This document shows positions 1-5,011 of a stretch of DNA of 5,011 nucleotides, piece by piece. The DNA comes from an uncultured Prevotellaceae bacterium (GTDB lineage Bacteria > Bacteroidota > Bacteroidia > Bacteroidales > Bacteroidaceae). The notes below the pieces were generated by a model that saw nothing but the letters and a program-made list of their open reading frames with translations, was not told the DNA's origin and ran no database searches. The stretch spans positions 1 to 5,011 of the forward strand of contig CAMKTM010000181.1 in assembly GCA_946415695.1 (NCBI GenBank). The letters are read 5' to 3'. The number at the start of each line of letters is the position of its first letter. The first letter of the stretch is position 1. A program made the position numbers and the translations under genes.

Positions 1-153
1 ATAACCTTATAACCTTATAACCTTATAACCTCATAACCTTATAACCTTATAACCTCATAACCTTATAACCTCAAAACCTCATAACCTTATAACCTCAAAA
101 CCTTATAACCATAAACCATAAACCGTAAACTCTAAACTCTAAACTCTAAACTC
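1..153. repeat. Tandem array of 8-bp then 7-bp AT-rich units upstream of panB
   Basis: Positions 1-104 are thirteen consecutive 8-bp units. Nearly all read ATAACCTT or ATAACCTC; two begin AAAACC. After a shortened ATAACC (105-110) the period drops to 7 bp: two ATAAACC units (111-124), then four exact TAAACTC units at 126-153. The array runs to the left edge, so its true start is unknown, and it ends 8 bases before the panB ATG. It holds no open reading frame of interest and no TAnnTTTG promoter element. Shortening of the unit toward the gene suggests growth by slippage from several seeds. Whether it affects panB expression cannot be told from the sequence. Confidence 0.97.
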
Positions 154-161
154 TATTTCCT

Positions 162-980
162 ATGGGAGGATATTTAGTAAGCGATACGCGAAAGGTGACG
201 ACGCACCGACTCGTCGAAATGAAAGAGCAGGGACAGCAGATAGCCATGCTCACATCGTATGACTACACATTGGCTCAGATAGTGGACCAGGCAGGCATCG
301 ACATCATACTTGTGGGCGACAGTGCCAGCAACGTGATGGCGGGCAACATGACCACACTCCCCATCACCCTCGATCAGATGATTTACCATGCACGCAGCGT
401 GACACGTGGCGTAAAGCGTGCTCTTGTGGTCTGCGATATGCCCTTCGGAACATATCAGGTGGGCGCAACGGAAGGCGTGAAGAATGCCATCCGCATCATG
501 CAGGAGAGTGGCTGCGATGCCCTCAAACTCGAGGGCGGCGCAGAGATACAGGACACCATTCGTGCCATCCTCGATGCCGGCATCCCCGTCATGGGCCATC
601 TTGGCCTTACGCCACAGAGCATCAACAAGTTCGGCACCTACGCCGTGCGTGCCAGGGAAGAAGCGGAGGCAAAGAAACTGCTCAGCGATGCCAAGCTGCT
701 CAGCGAAATGGGTTGCTTTGCCATCGTCCTCGAGAAAATTCCTGCCGAACTGACAAAGAGAGTTTGTGAAATCGTGAAGGTGCCTGTCATCGGCATAGGC
801 GCAGGTCAGGCTGACGGACAAGTCTTGGTCGCACACGACATGTTGGGCATGAACAAAGGCTTCTCTCCCAAGTTCCTTCGCCGCTATGCCGACCTCTCAA
901 CCGTCATTACCGATGCCGTGGGGCAGTACATCACAGACGTCAAGAACCTGGACTTCCCCAGCGAAGCAGAGTCCTATTAG
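162..980 (+). CDS. panB: 3-methyl-2-oxobutanoate hydroxymethyltransferase (ketopantoate hydroxymethyltransferase)
   Basis: PanB transfers a hydroxymethyl group from 5,10-methylenetetrahydrofolate to 2-oxoisovalerate, giving ketopantoate, the first committed step to pantothenate and coenzyme A; it is a cytosolic Mg-dependent TIM-barrel enzyme. The 272-residue product has the usual family length and reads as PanB throughout. Residues matching the E. coli active site are present: the GDS at 52-54 (Asp53 and Ser54), Asp92 in CDMPFG, Lys122 and Glu124 in LKLEGG, and the catalytic Glu191 in LEKIP. The GHLGL (145-149) and GIGAG (211-215) segments are also intact. The ATG at 162 is the first start after an in-frame TAA at 147-149, and the N-terminus (DTRKVTTHRL) fits Bacteroidetes PanB proteins as I recall them. 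There is no Shine-Dalgarno before it and no visible promoter, so it may be transcribed from beyond the left edge. Its TAG overlaps the stop of the convergent PAP2 gene. No panC or panD lies in the window. Confidence 0.97.
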   Translation: MGGYLVSDTRKVTTHRLVEMKEQGQQIAMLTSYDYTLAQIVDQAGIDIILVGDSASNVMAGNMTTLPITLDQMIYHARSVTRGVKRALVVCDMPFGTYQVGATEGVKNAIRIMQESGCDALKLEGGAEIQDTIRAILDAGIPVMGHLGLTPQSINKFGTYAVRAREEAEAKKLLSDAKLLSEMGCFAIVLEKIPAELTKRVCEIVKVPVIGIGAGQADGQVLVAHDMLGMNKGFSPKFLRRYADLSTVITDAVGQYITDVKNLDFPSEAESY

Positions 981-2683
981 AACGAGAAGCAGATGCCGAA
1001 GTAGGGGGTGAGCTGATGCATGTTACGGTGGAAACTGCCCTGGGTATCTGAGATTAAGTTGGTGAAGTCTTCGTCGGAGAATCGATAGTGGTTCGCTACG
1101 TCAACGAGGCTGTAGTGATTGTATTCGTAGTCGTAGCGAGCACGGGTGAAATCGTAGTCGAGGCCAACACGCCACACGATATTCTGCTTCAGGGCATAGG
1201 AGAAGTAGATGCCTGTGCCGAACATGAAACTACCCTTACCGTCGAGGTCTATTTCCTTTACGAGGTCGTAGGAGGAGATGTCTTTGTTCTCTGTGAACTT
1301 AGTTATTTCTTGCTCCAGGAATTTCTCGTTGTCGTCGTCATTGCCCGACCTGTCTGCCCACCACCAGACGTCTCCAGACTGCCGATGACCGAAAAGCAGC
1401 TTTGCGCCTAAGTTCATGCGTTTGCTCAGAGGCAGTTGTCCATAGACGCCTCCCATGACGTCGAAGCTCGACAACTGGTCTTTGTGTGTGTCGGAACTGA
1501 ATTTATAGTCTGCCTCGTATTGGTTGGGGTGGTCGAACATCTGGGTTGTAGGGTCGTAGCGGAGCGTTCCTGAGTTCCAGACAGGTTCGTTGTCGTTCCA
1601 TTCCGGTGTGACGGCCGTGCTGATGATACGTGCTCTGCCTCCGAAGCCCAGATAGGGGTTGATGAAGTAGGCTGCTTCTGCCCCAATCACGGAACTAACG
1701 CCGTGCTTGATGCTGCTTGGTCCTCCTGCGTCTATGATGTCGTCGGGAACGCCTTTACTGCCGAACATGAAGCCTGCTCCGGCCTGTAGTGAGAAGAAGG
1801 AAGGATGTTCGGTCAGGTCGTTGAGATTTTCCATTTCGCGCATTATGGTGTGTTTGTCCTTGAAGATAAGGTCGCAAAGCCCATAGCCAAGTTCTACGGA
1901 GAGGATGCCGATGCCGGCTCCCATCATCACGTCGCTTACCCAGTGGCGGTTGTTCATCACGCGGAAGGCTGCGATGCCGGTGGCAACAGCATAGCCGCCG
2001 ACGCTGAACCAGAGGCTGCGCGTCAGGCCGTACTCTTTGTGCAGGATGGTTGCAGCCATGAAAGCCGTTGCGGTGTGGCCGGAGGGGAAGGAGTTGGACG
2101 TAGATCCGTCGGGCCTCTTCTCCTTGGCAGTATATTTTATGCCGTTCACCAGTCCTGCCATGATGGCGGCGGACATGGCGTTGCTTACCATCAGTCGTCC
2201 CCATTTCGAGCGTCCCTTGTAGCCTGTGGCTTTCAGGCCGTAGGTGACAAGCATCGGAGCATATTGGATGTAGTCGTCGGCTCGATTGTGGAAGCCGGAA
2301 TTGATGTCGTTGTTCACCTTGCGTATGTCTCTCTTAATGGCGTGGAAGGCGATGCCAAGAGTAATGTAAGGTACGCTGGCGAGTGTGAGGTCGCGCTTCA
2401 TGGTCCAGTATCTTTCCGGCTTGCTTACGTCGGTGGCTTGGCCTGGCATAAACAGAGTCCCGTTCTGCCTCTGGCACATGATGGAGACGGGAGCGGGCTC
2501 TTCCGATGCTTCTTTTAGAAGAGGGAATTCTTGCAAAGCGTTATTGGTGGGCTGCAAAGTTGTGGGCAGCGACCAATGCAACTGATAGTTTTCTCTTCCT
2601 ATGTTGGAGAGGGTTGGAGTGAAGCTTGCTAAGGCCTGAATCGTTGCCGAAAGAAGCATAAAGGAGATAAAGAGCCGTTTCAT
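977..2683 (-). CDS. Secreted PAP2-family phosphatase fused to a probable C-terminal outer-membrane beta-barrel
   Basis: The 568-residue product starts with a signal peptide (about 1-19, cut after ALA). All three PAP2 phosphatase motifs follow: K183-x6-R190-P191, P200-S-G-H203, and R241-x5-H247-x3-D251 (HWVSD). The usual Ser before the third-motif Arg is Phe240. The two motif histidines are the expected catalytic pair. Moderately hydrophobic helices lie near 99-115, 165-183, 223-240 and 252-273. From about 297 to the end the character changes to alternating, aromatic- and Gly-rich, beta-barrel-like sequence ending in Phe (CFSF), as outer-membrane proteins do. PAP2 enzymes remove phosphate from lipid A, undecaprenyl pyrophosphate or other lipids; the substrate here is unknown. 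At 568 residues it is over twice a single PAP2 domain. The reading frame stays open 80 codons further upstream, but the ATG at 2683 is preferred because it begins the signal peptide and sits just downstream of a -7 element. The function call is firm; the barrel is inferred from sequence character. Confidence 0.92.
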   Translation of the reverse strand: MKRLFISFMLLSATIQALASFTPTLSNIGRENYQLHWSLPTTLQPTNNALQEFPLLKEASEEPAPVSIMCQRQNGTLFMPGQATDVSKPERYWTMKRDLTLASVPYITLGIAFHAIKRDIRKVNNDINSGFHNRADDYIQYAPMLVTYGLKATGYKGRSKWGRLMVSNAMSAAIMAGLVNGIKYTAKEKRPDGSTSNSFPSGHTATAFMAATILHKEYGLTRSLWFSVGGYAVATGIAAFRVMNNRHWVSDVMMGAGIGILSVELGYGLCDLIFKDKHTIMREMENLNDLTEHPSFFSLQAGAGFMFGSKGVPDDIIDAGGPSSIKHGVSSVIGAEAAYFINPYLGFGGRARIISTAVTPEWNDNEPVWNSGTLRYDPTTQMFDHPNQYEADYKFSSDTHKDQLSSFDVMGGVYGQLPLSKRMNLGAKLLFGHRQSGDVWWWADRSGNDDDNEKFLEQEITKFTENKDISSYDLVKEIDLDGKGSFMFGTGIYFSYALKQNIVWRVGLDYDFTRARYDYEYNHYSLVDVANHYRFSDEDFTNLISDTQGSFHRNMHQLTPYFGICFSF

Positions 2684-2702
2684 TTTTTTATGGAATTTTC
2701 TG

Positions 2703-2710
2703 CAAAGATA
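2703..2710 (-). promoter_or_regulatory. Bacteroidetes -7 promoter element for the PAP2 gene
   Basis: The minus strand reads TATCTTTG here, an exact match to the Bacteroidetes -7 consensus TAnnTTTG. It ends 19 bases before the PAP2 start codon, so the transcript would have a leader of only about 10-15 nt. No convincing TTTG -33 element is present; the expected place is part of a purine-rich run. Confidence 0.65.
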
Positions 2711-2756
2711 CAAAAAATGAAGAAAGAAAGAAAAAAAGGATAAAGATTTTTTTTCG

Positions 2757-2764
2757 TATCTTTG
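2757..2764 (+). promoter_or_regulatory. Bacteroidetes -7 promoter element for the dockerin-protein gene
   Basis: The plus strand reads TATCTTTG, again an exact TAnnTTTG, 39 bases upstream of the ATG at 2804. Transcription would start near 2770 and give a leader of about 33 nt that is AT-rich, as is usual before Bacteroidetes start codons. The -33 region is a poly-T/purine stretch without a clear TTTG. This box is the mirror image of the leftward one at 2703-2710. Confidence 0.65.
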
Positions 2765-2778
2765 AAGCACATATATAA

Positions 2779-2790
2779 TAGTTATAACTA
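2779..2790. repeat. 12-bp perfect palindrome in the leader of the dockerin-protein gene
   Basis: TAGTTATAACTA is perfectly self-complementary. It lies just after the predicted transcription start and 13 bases before the ATG at 2804, where a dimeric repressor could bind. It is very AT-rich, so chance occurrence is plausible. Confidence 0.4.
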
Positions 2791-2803
2791 AAACGCTAAT
2801 GCA

Positions 2804-3438
2804 ATGAAGAGAATTATTACATTTATTGTTTTGCTGGCGGCGGTGCTCGCCCAGCAGTCGGTATTTGCGCAGTCTCTCTATGTGGGCGGCGTCGAAGTTG
2901 ACCTGAACGCCACTACGACACAAACTATCACGGGCAGCAACATCGACGGCAAGGTCACTTACTCGCCCAGCAGCAAGACCCTCTATCTGGATGGCGCAAC
3001 CATCAAAGGCAGCATCTATGGCTCGAATCTCGGCTCCTCTGCCAGCGACCGCTATTACATCTATCTGAAAGGTACCAACGTCCTCACGACCTCGATGGCC
3101 CGAAGGTTGTCTTTGCCGGCAATTTTGGCTTGATAGACTGGTCGAGAGCGGCGAAACTGTATGTGACTGGCAGCACGACGCGTGTCACCTTCAAACCCGA
3201 TTACAATTATCAGGCAATTCTCAACCTTGGCAACTTGCTTTTGGACTACGGCTTCAGCATCCTCGAGCCTGCAGAAGGCTGGTTCGATAAGTCGCTGCAC
3301 AGTGTTACCACCGACGGCTCTTATCCATATACGGGCACGGTCATTATCGGGCGGGCAATGGAAGGCGACCTCAACAACGACACCAAGGTTGACATTGCCG
3401 ACTTCGTGACCGTGCTGAACATCATGGCTGCACAATAA
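2804..3438 (+). pseudogene. Small secreted protein with C-terminal dockerin-like repeat, split by a frameshift
   Basis: The gene begins with a signal peptide (MKRIITFIVLLAAVLA..., cut after FA at residue 22, no lipobox Cys) and an SLYVGGVEV stretch of the beta-rich kind I recall from Prevotella surface proteins. In the starting frame it ends at a TGA at 3131-3133 after 109 residues, but the last 13 (from SMARR) look out of frame. The next frame reads sensibly from about 3088 (DLDGPKVVFAGNFG) on to the TAA at 3436-3438. Joining the two by a -1 step near 3091 restores a protein of about 211 residues. The C-terminus holds GDLNNDTKVDIAD, a calcium-loop pattern typical of a type I dockerin half. 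There is no homopolymer or slippery heptamer at the break, so I read it as an inactivating indel or a base missed in sequencing. If expressed unspliced, the products would be a 109-residue secreted stub and perhaps a second piece from the TTG at 3130. Molecular function is unknown. Confidence 0.75.
3364..3435 (+). other. Dockerin-like EF-hand segment at the C-terminus of the frameshifted protein
   Basis: The 24 final residues begin GDLNND and end VLNIMAAQ. Loop positions 1, 3, 5, 9 and 12 are Asp, Asn, Asp, Asp and Asp, as in the calcium loop of a type I dockerin repeat, followed by a hydrophobic helix. Only one such repeat is present, whereas classical cellulosomal dockerins have two. In Prevotella-like bacteria a single terminal repeat of this kind is common on secreted proteins, so it need not imply a cellulosome. 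Confidence 0.7.
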
Positions 3439-3482
3439 ATTTGCCGCGTCAAGAAGGGCGTCTTGCCAGCGGTATGTTTTTC

Positions 3483-3586
3483 ACACCCCACGGCATGTTC
3501 TTTGCTTGTACATGTAAAAGCAATTGCAAGTTCATGTACTTGCAATTGCATGGTCACGAACATGCAATGAACAAGCCGTGGGGTGT
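3483..3586. repeat. 104-bp imperfect palindrome, intergenic
   Basis: The segment is self-complementary around 3534/3535 without any net insertion: by hand count 41 of 52 position pairs match. The outer arms are 12 perfect pairs (ACACCCCACGGC at 3483-3494 with 3575-3586). An inner block is also 12 perfect pairs (GCAATTGCAAGT at 3520-3531 with 3538-3549) around a tip of about six bases. Between them are short paired blocks separated mostly by single mismatches. It starts 45 bases after the dockerin-gene stop. It lacks a T-tract right after the stem, so it is not a classic intrinsic terminator. It could be a dispersed repeat or MITE-like element, a transcript-end structure, or a cruciform. The outer arms are GC-rich and the centre AT-rich. 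Confidence 0.9.
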
Positions 3587-3651
3587 TGTGTGGAAAAGCA
3601 CGGTAAATGACGTATTGAACAATGTGTTTGCGTTTTTTTTGCTGTTTTCCA

Positions 3652-3681
3652 TTGTTCTTTGAAGAGAAAACACTAACTTTG
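3652..3681 (+). promoter_or_regulatory. Probable Bacteroidetes promoter for cdd
   Basis: A TTG at 3652-3654 (-33) is followed after 19 bases by TAACTTTG at 3674-3681, an exact TAnnTTTG -7 element. This is the best promoter in the window because both boxes and spacing fit. Transcription would begin near 3687, leaving a leader of roughly 180 nt before the cdd ATG at 3871. Confidence 0.7.
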
Positions 3682-3692
3682 CAGGGCAAAGT
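3676..3692. promoter_or_regulatory. Operator-like inverted repeat over the cdd promoter
   Basis: ACTTTGC and GCAAAGT form perfect 7-bp arms around a 3-bp spacer (AGG). The left arm covers most of the -7 element and the right arm covers the expected transcription start. That is a natural place for a repressor to block RNA polymerase, but no regulator can be named, and the left arm is constrained by the -7 box anyway. Confidence 0.45.
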
Positions 3693-3870
3693 GCAGTAAT
3701 ATATTCAAAAAACACCTTCTCTCAGGCATTACAAACATCTAAAGAAAACATGTTCTTCGGCTAAAGCCTCAGGCGCAGGCGGAGCCGCCTTCGCCTCTGA
3801 TAGGCATGTCCACATGAGGGCATCAACTCTGCTGGCAGAGGGATGGTAAATATAAAGTAAGGAAAGAGCC
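3687..3870 (+). promoter_or_regulatory. Long structured 5' leader of cdd, candidate cis-regulatory RNA
   Basis: About 180 nt separate the predicted transcription start from cdd. Several short hairpins can be drawn: GGCT/AGCC at 3759-3768; a strong GC-rich one at 3771-3796 (AGGCG with CGCCT and AGGCGG with CCGCCT, one mismatch); CATG/CATG at 3805-3816; and CTCTGC/GCAGAG at 3827-3840. GCCTC near 3766-3770 could pair with GAGGGC near 3816-3820 to close a junction around the middle two. Tiny reading frames also occur: a 3-codon one at 3806-3817 overlaps, as ATGA, an 11-codon one (MRASTLLAEGW) at 3814-3849, which ends 21 bases before cdd. I do not recognise a known riboswitch class. Confidence 0.4.
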
Positions 3871-4353
3871 ATGAAAGAATACAGGATAGAAGCCGTCGTG
3901 CAAATCTGCCAGATGGCTGAGTTGAGCGAAGAGGACAGGGCACTTGTGGAGGCTGCCAAGCAAGCCACCTGCGGCAGCTATGCGCCCTATAGCAAGTTCC
4001 TTGTTGGTGCAGCAGTACGTCTGCAGGACGGCAGCATCGTCGTTGGTGCCAATCAGGAGAATGCAGCCTATCCCTCGGGGCTTTGTGCCGAGCGGACTGC
4101 TCTGTTCGCCGCATGTGCCAGACAGCCTGGCTTGCCTGTTGTCAGTCTGGCCGTTGCTGCAAGGAAGGGCAAACGGTTCCTGGCTCAGCCCATTTCTCCT
4201 TGCGGGGCTTGCAGGCAGGTCATCTCTGGTGTTGAGGAACGCTATGGAGCACCCATCCGCATCCTGCTATACGGCACTGATGGTGTCCTTGTCTCCGACG
4301 GCATCAGTCCGTTGCTTCCTCTGCGGTTTGTAAATGAGGATTTGAAAAGTTAA
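3871..4353 (+). CDS. cdd: Cytidine deaminase
   Basis: Cdd hydrolytically deaminates cytidine and deoxycytidine to uridine and deoxyuridine in pyrimidine salvage, in the cytosol. The 160-residue product carries the zinc-dependent deaminase signature: Cys72-Ala-Glu74 in GLCAERTA (zinc ligand and catalytic proton shuttle) and Cys111/Cys114 in SPCGACRQV (remaining zinc ligands). NQEN at 61-64 supplies the Asn and Glu that hold the ribose. The YAPYSKFLVGAAV block at 38-50 is also typical. Length and three-cysteine zinc site fit the small tetrameric class rather than the longer E. coli-type dimeric enzyme. The start is well fixed: in-frame TAA codons lie at 3847 and 3853, and a purine-rich AAGGAAAGAG precedes the ATG. 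The gene stands alone behind its own promoter and a long leader, and converges with the sigma factor gene, 23 bases away. No nucleoside transporter or phosphorylase gene is beside it. Confidence 0.97.
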   Translation: MKEYRIEAVVQICQMAELSEEDRALVEAAKQATCGSYAPYSKFLVGAAVRLQDGSIVVGANQENAAYPSGLCAERTALFAACARQPGLPVVSLAVAARKGKRFLAQPISPCGACRQVISGVEERYGAPIRILLYGTDGVLVSDGISPLLPLRFVNEDLKS

Positions 4354-4376
4354 GAGAGGGGGAAGTTAAGGAATTG

Positions 4377-4967
4377 TCATCCGACAAGGCTCAGCTGCTT
4401 GTCCTTGATGAGCTTTCGCAGGTTGATGAGCGCATAGTGCATACGGCCAAGGGCTGTGTTGATGCTGACGCCGGTGAGTTGAGCTATCTCCTTGAAGGAA
4501 AGGTCGTCATAGAAACGCATGAGGATAACTTCGCGTTGAGGTTCAGGCAGGTAGTCCAGCATCTGACGGATGCCTTCGCGTGTCTGGCTGTCAATCAACT
4601 CGTCCTCTCTGGTGGCTTCGCTCAGACGAAGACTGTTGAGGGCTTTGGGCTTCACCTGGTCCTGGCGCACTGTGCAAGTGGTTTCGCACTCACGGCTCTT
4701 GTCGATGATGAGGTTGTGAGCCACCCTTGTCAGCCAAGCGCTGAACTTGCCTGTTGTCTGATATTTGTGGGAACGAATGGCAATAATGGCACGCTGGAAA
4801 GTGTCCTGAAAGAAGTCGTTGGCTACATCGCTGTCTTTCACCAAAAAGAGTATATAAGAGTATATATACGCCTGATGCCGAGAGAGCAAAACGTCAAATG
4901 CACTGTCGTTACCTTCTTCATACAATACAACCAACTCATGGTCAGTCATTGCTGATAAGTTATTCAT
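4377..4967 (-). CDS. ECF (extracytoplasmic function) RNA polymerase sigma factor, sigma-70 family
   Basis: ECF sigma factors direct core RNA polymerase to a dedicated promoter set, often for envelope or nutrient stress. The 196-residue product has the two-domain ECF plan. Sigma region 2 spans about 20-92, with AFDVLLSRHQAYIYSY, then DFFQDTFQRA (51-60) for core binding and FSAWLTRVAHNLIID (75-89) near the -10-contacting part. A variable linker covers about 93-130. Region 4 spans about 133-188, with LPEPQREVILMRF (140-152) and the helix-turn-helix FKEIAQLTGVSINTALGRM (158-176). The ATG at 4967 gives MNNLSAMTDHEL; Met7 is a possible later start, but the first one fits Bacteroidetes relatives as I remember them. 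No anti-sigma gene (FecR or zinc-type) can follow it, because the convergent cdd ends 23 bases beyond its stop, so any partner would lie upstream or elsewhere. Regulon and signal are unknown. Confidence 0.95.
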   Translation of the reverse strand: MNNLSAMTDHELVVLYEEGNDSAFDVLLSRHQAYIYSYILFLVKDSDVANDFFQDTFQRAIIAIRSHKYQTTGKFSAWLTRVAHNLIIDKSRECETTCTVRQDQVKPKALNSLRLSEATREDELIDSQTREGIRQMLDYLPEPQREVILMRFYDDLSFKEIAQLTGVSINTALGRMHYALINLRKLIKDKQLSLVG

Positions 4968-5011
4968 TACGTCTCAAACTTTGGTTTAGGAGTAATGTTT
5001 CAGTCGATAGG
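4968..5011 (-). promoter_or_regulatory. Upstream region of the ECF sigma gene, promoter uncertain
   Basis: Only 44 bases upstream of the sigma ATG are in the window. Read leftward, AAAGTTTG at 4983-4976 keeps the TTTG half of a -7 element but lacks the TA, so it is a weak candidate housekeeping promoter. An ECF-type autoregulatory promoter cannot be judged from this length. Confidence 0.2.

Noticed and set aside
1..153. CRISPR array
   Set aside because: Units of 7-8 bp are directly adjacent with no unique spacers, so this is a simple tandem repeat.
174..836. 220-codon open frame antisense to panB
   Set aside because: It lies wholly inside a clear panB gene, its Cys/His-rich translation resembles no family, and it is explained by panB codon bias.
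1805..2518. 237-codon open frame antisense to the PAP2 gene
   Set aside because: It is a shadow of a gene with intact catalytic motifs; no signal, domain or promoter supports it.
2684..2923. 80-codon N-terminal extension of the PAP2 frame
   Set aside because: It would cross both promoters and the start of the opposite gene; the ATG at 2683 begins a good signal peptide.
3085..3133. Programmed -1 frameshift in the dockerin gene
   Set aside because: No X-XXY-YYZ slippery heptamer in the needed frame; AATTTTG at 3121-3127 does not fit the pattern.
3483..3597. Palindrome as an intrinsic terminator of the dockerin gene
   Set aside because: No T-tract follows the stem directly; the T8 run at 3633-3640 is too far away. 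A role in 3'-end formation is still possible but not shown.
3441..3662. 73-codon frame (and a 122-codon one on the other strand) across the palindrome
   Set aside because: The translations are Cys/His/Met-rich products of the palindromic repeat and have no domain character.
4374..4955. 193-codon open frame antisense to the sigma factor
   Set aside because: It mirrors the sigma gene almost end to end; only the minus-strand translation has recognisable sigma regions 2 and 4.

Overview
The window looks like a chromosomal segment from a Bacteroidales bacterium, most likely Prevotella or a close relative. This is inferred from several signals. Three promoter-like sites carry the Bacteroidetes -7 element TAnnTTTG. 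Start codons are preceded by AT-rich sequence rather than clear Shine-Dalgarno sites. There is a small secreted protein ending in a dockerin-like GDLNND segment, and an ECF sigma factor of Bacteroidetes type. No search was run, so the genus is a guess.

Layout, left to right. Positions 1-153 are a tandem array of 8-bp and then 7-bp units directly in front of panB (162-980, +), which makes the pantothenate precursor ketopantoate. panB converges on, and shares its last bases with, a leftward gene (977-2683, -) encoding a PAP2-type phosphatase fused to a probable C-terminal outer-membrane beta-barrel. A 120-bp gap (2684-2803) holds two mirrored -7 elements that fire outward: leftward for the PAP2 gene and rightward for a small secreted dockerin-containing protein (2804-3438, +), which is broken by a frameshift near 3090. 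A 432-bp gene-free stretch follows. It holds a 104-bp imperfect palindrome (3483-3586), a good promoter overlapped by a short inverted repeat, and a leader of about 180 nt with several hairpins. Then come cdd, cytidine deaminase (3871-4353, +), and convergently an ECF sigma factor (4377-4967, -). The last 44 bases are upstream of the sigma gene.

The genes do not form one pathway: panB is cofactor synthesis, cdd is pyrimidine salvage, the PAP2 protein is envelope phosphate chemistry, and the sigma factor is transcription control. Each seems to be its own transcription unit, with two convergent pairs and one divergent pair. I see no CRISPR array, tRNA, rRNA, transposase, toxin-antitoxin pair or recognisable defence system. 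The most interesting parts are non-coding: the long palindrome, the structured cdd leader with its operator-like repeat, the mirrored divergent promoters and the tandem array. The PAP2-barrel fusion and the broken dockerin gene are also worth a look.
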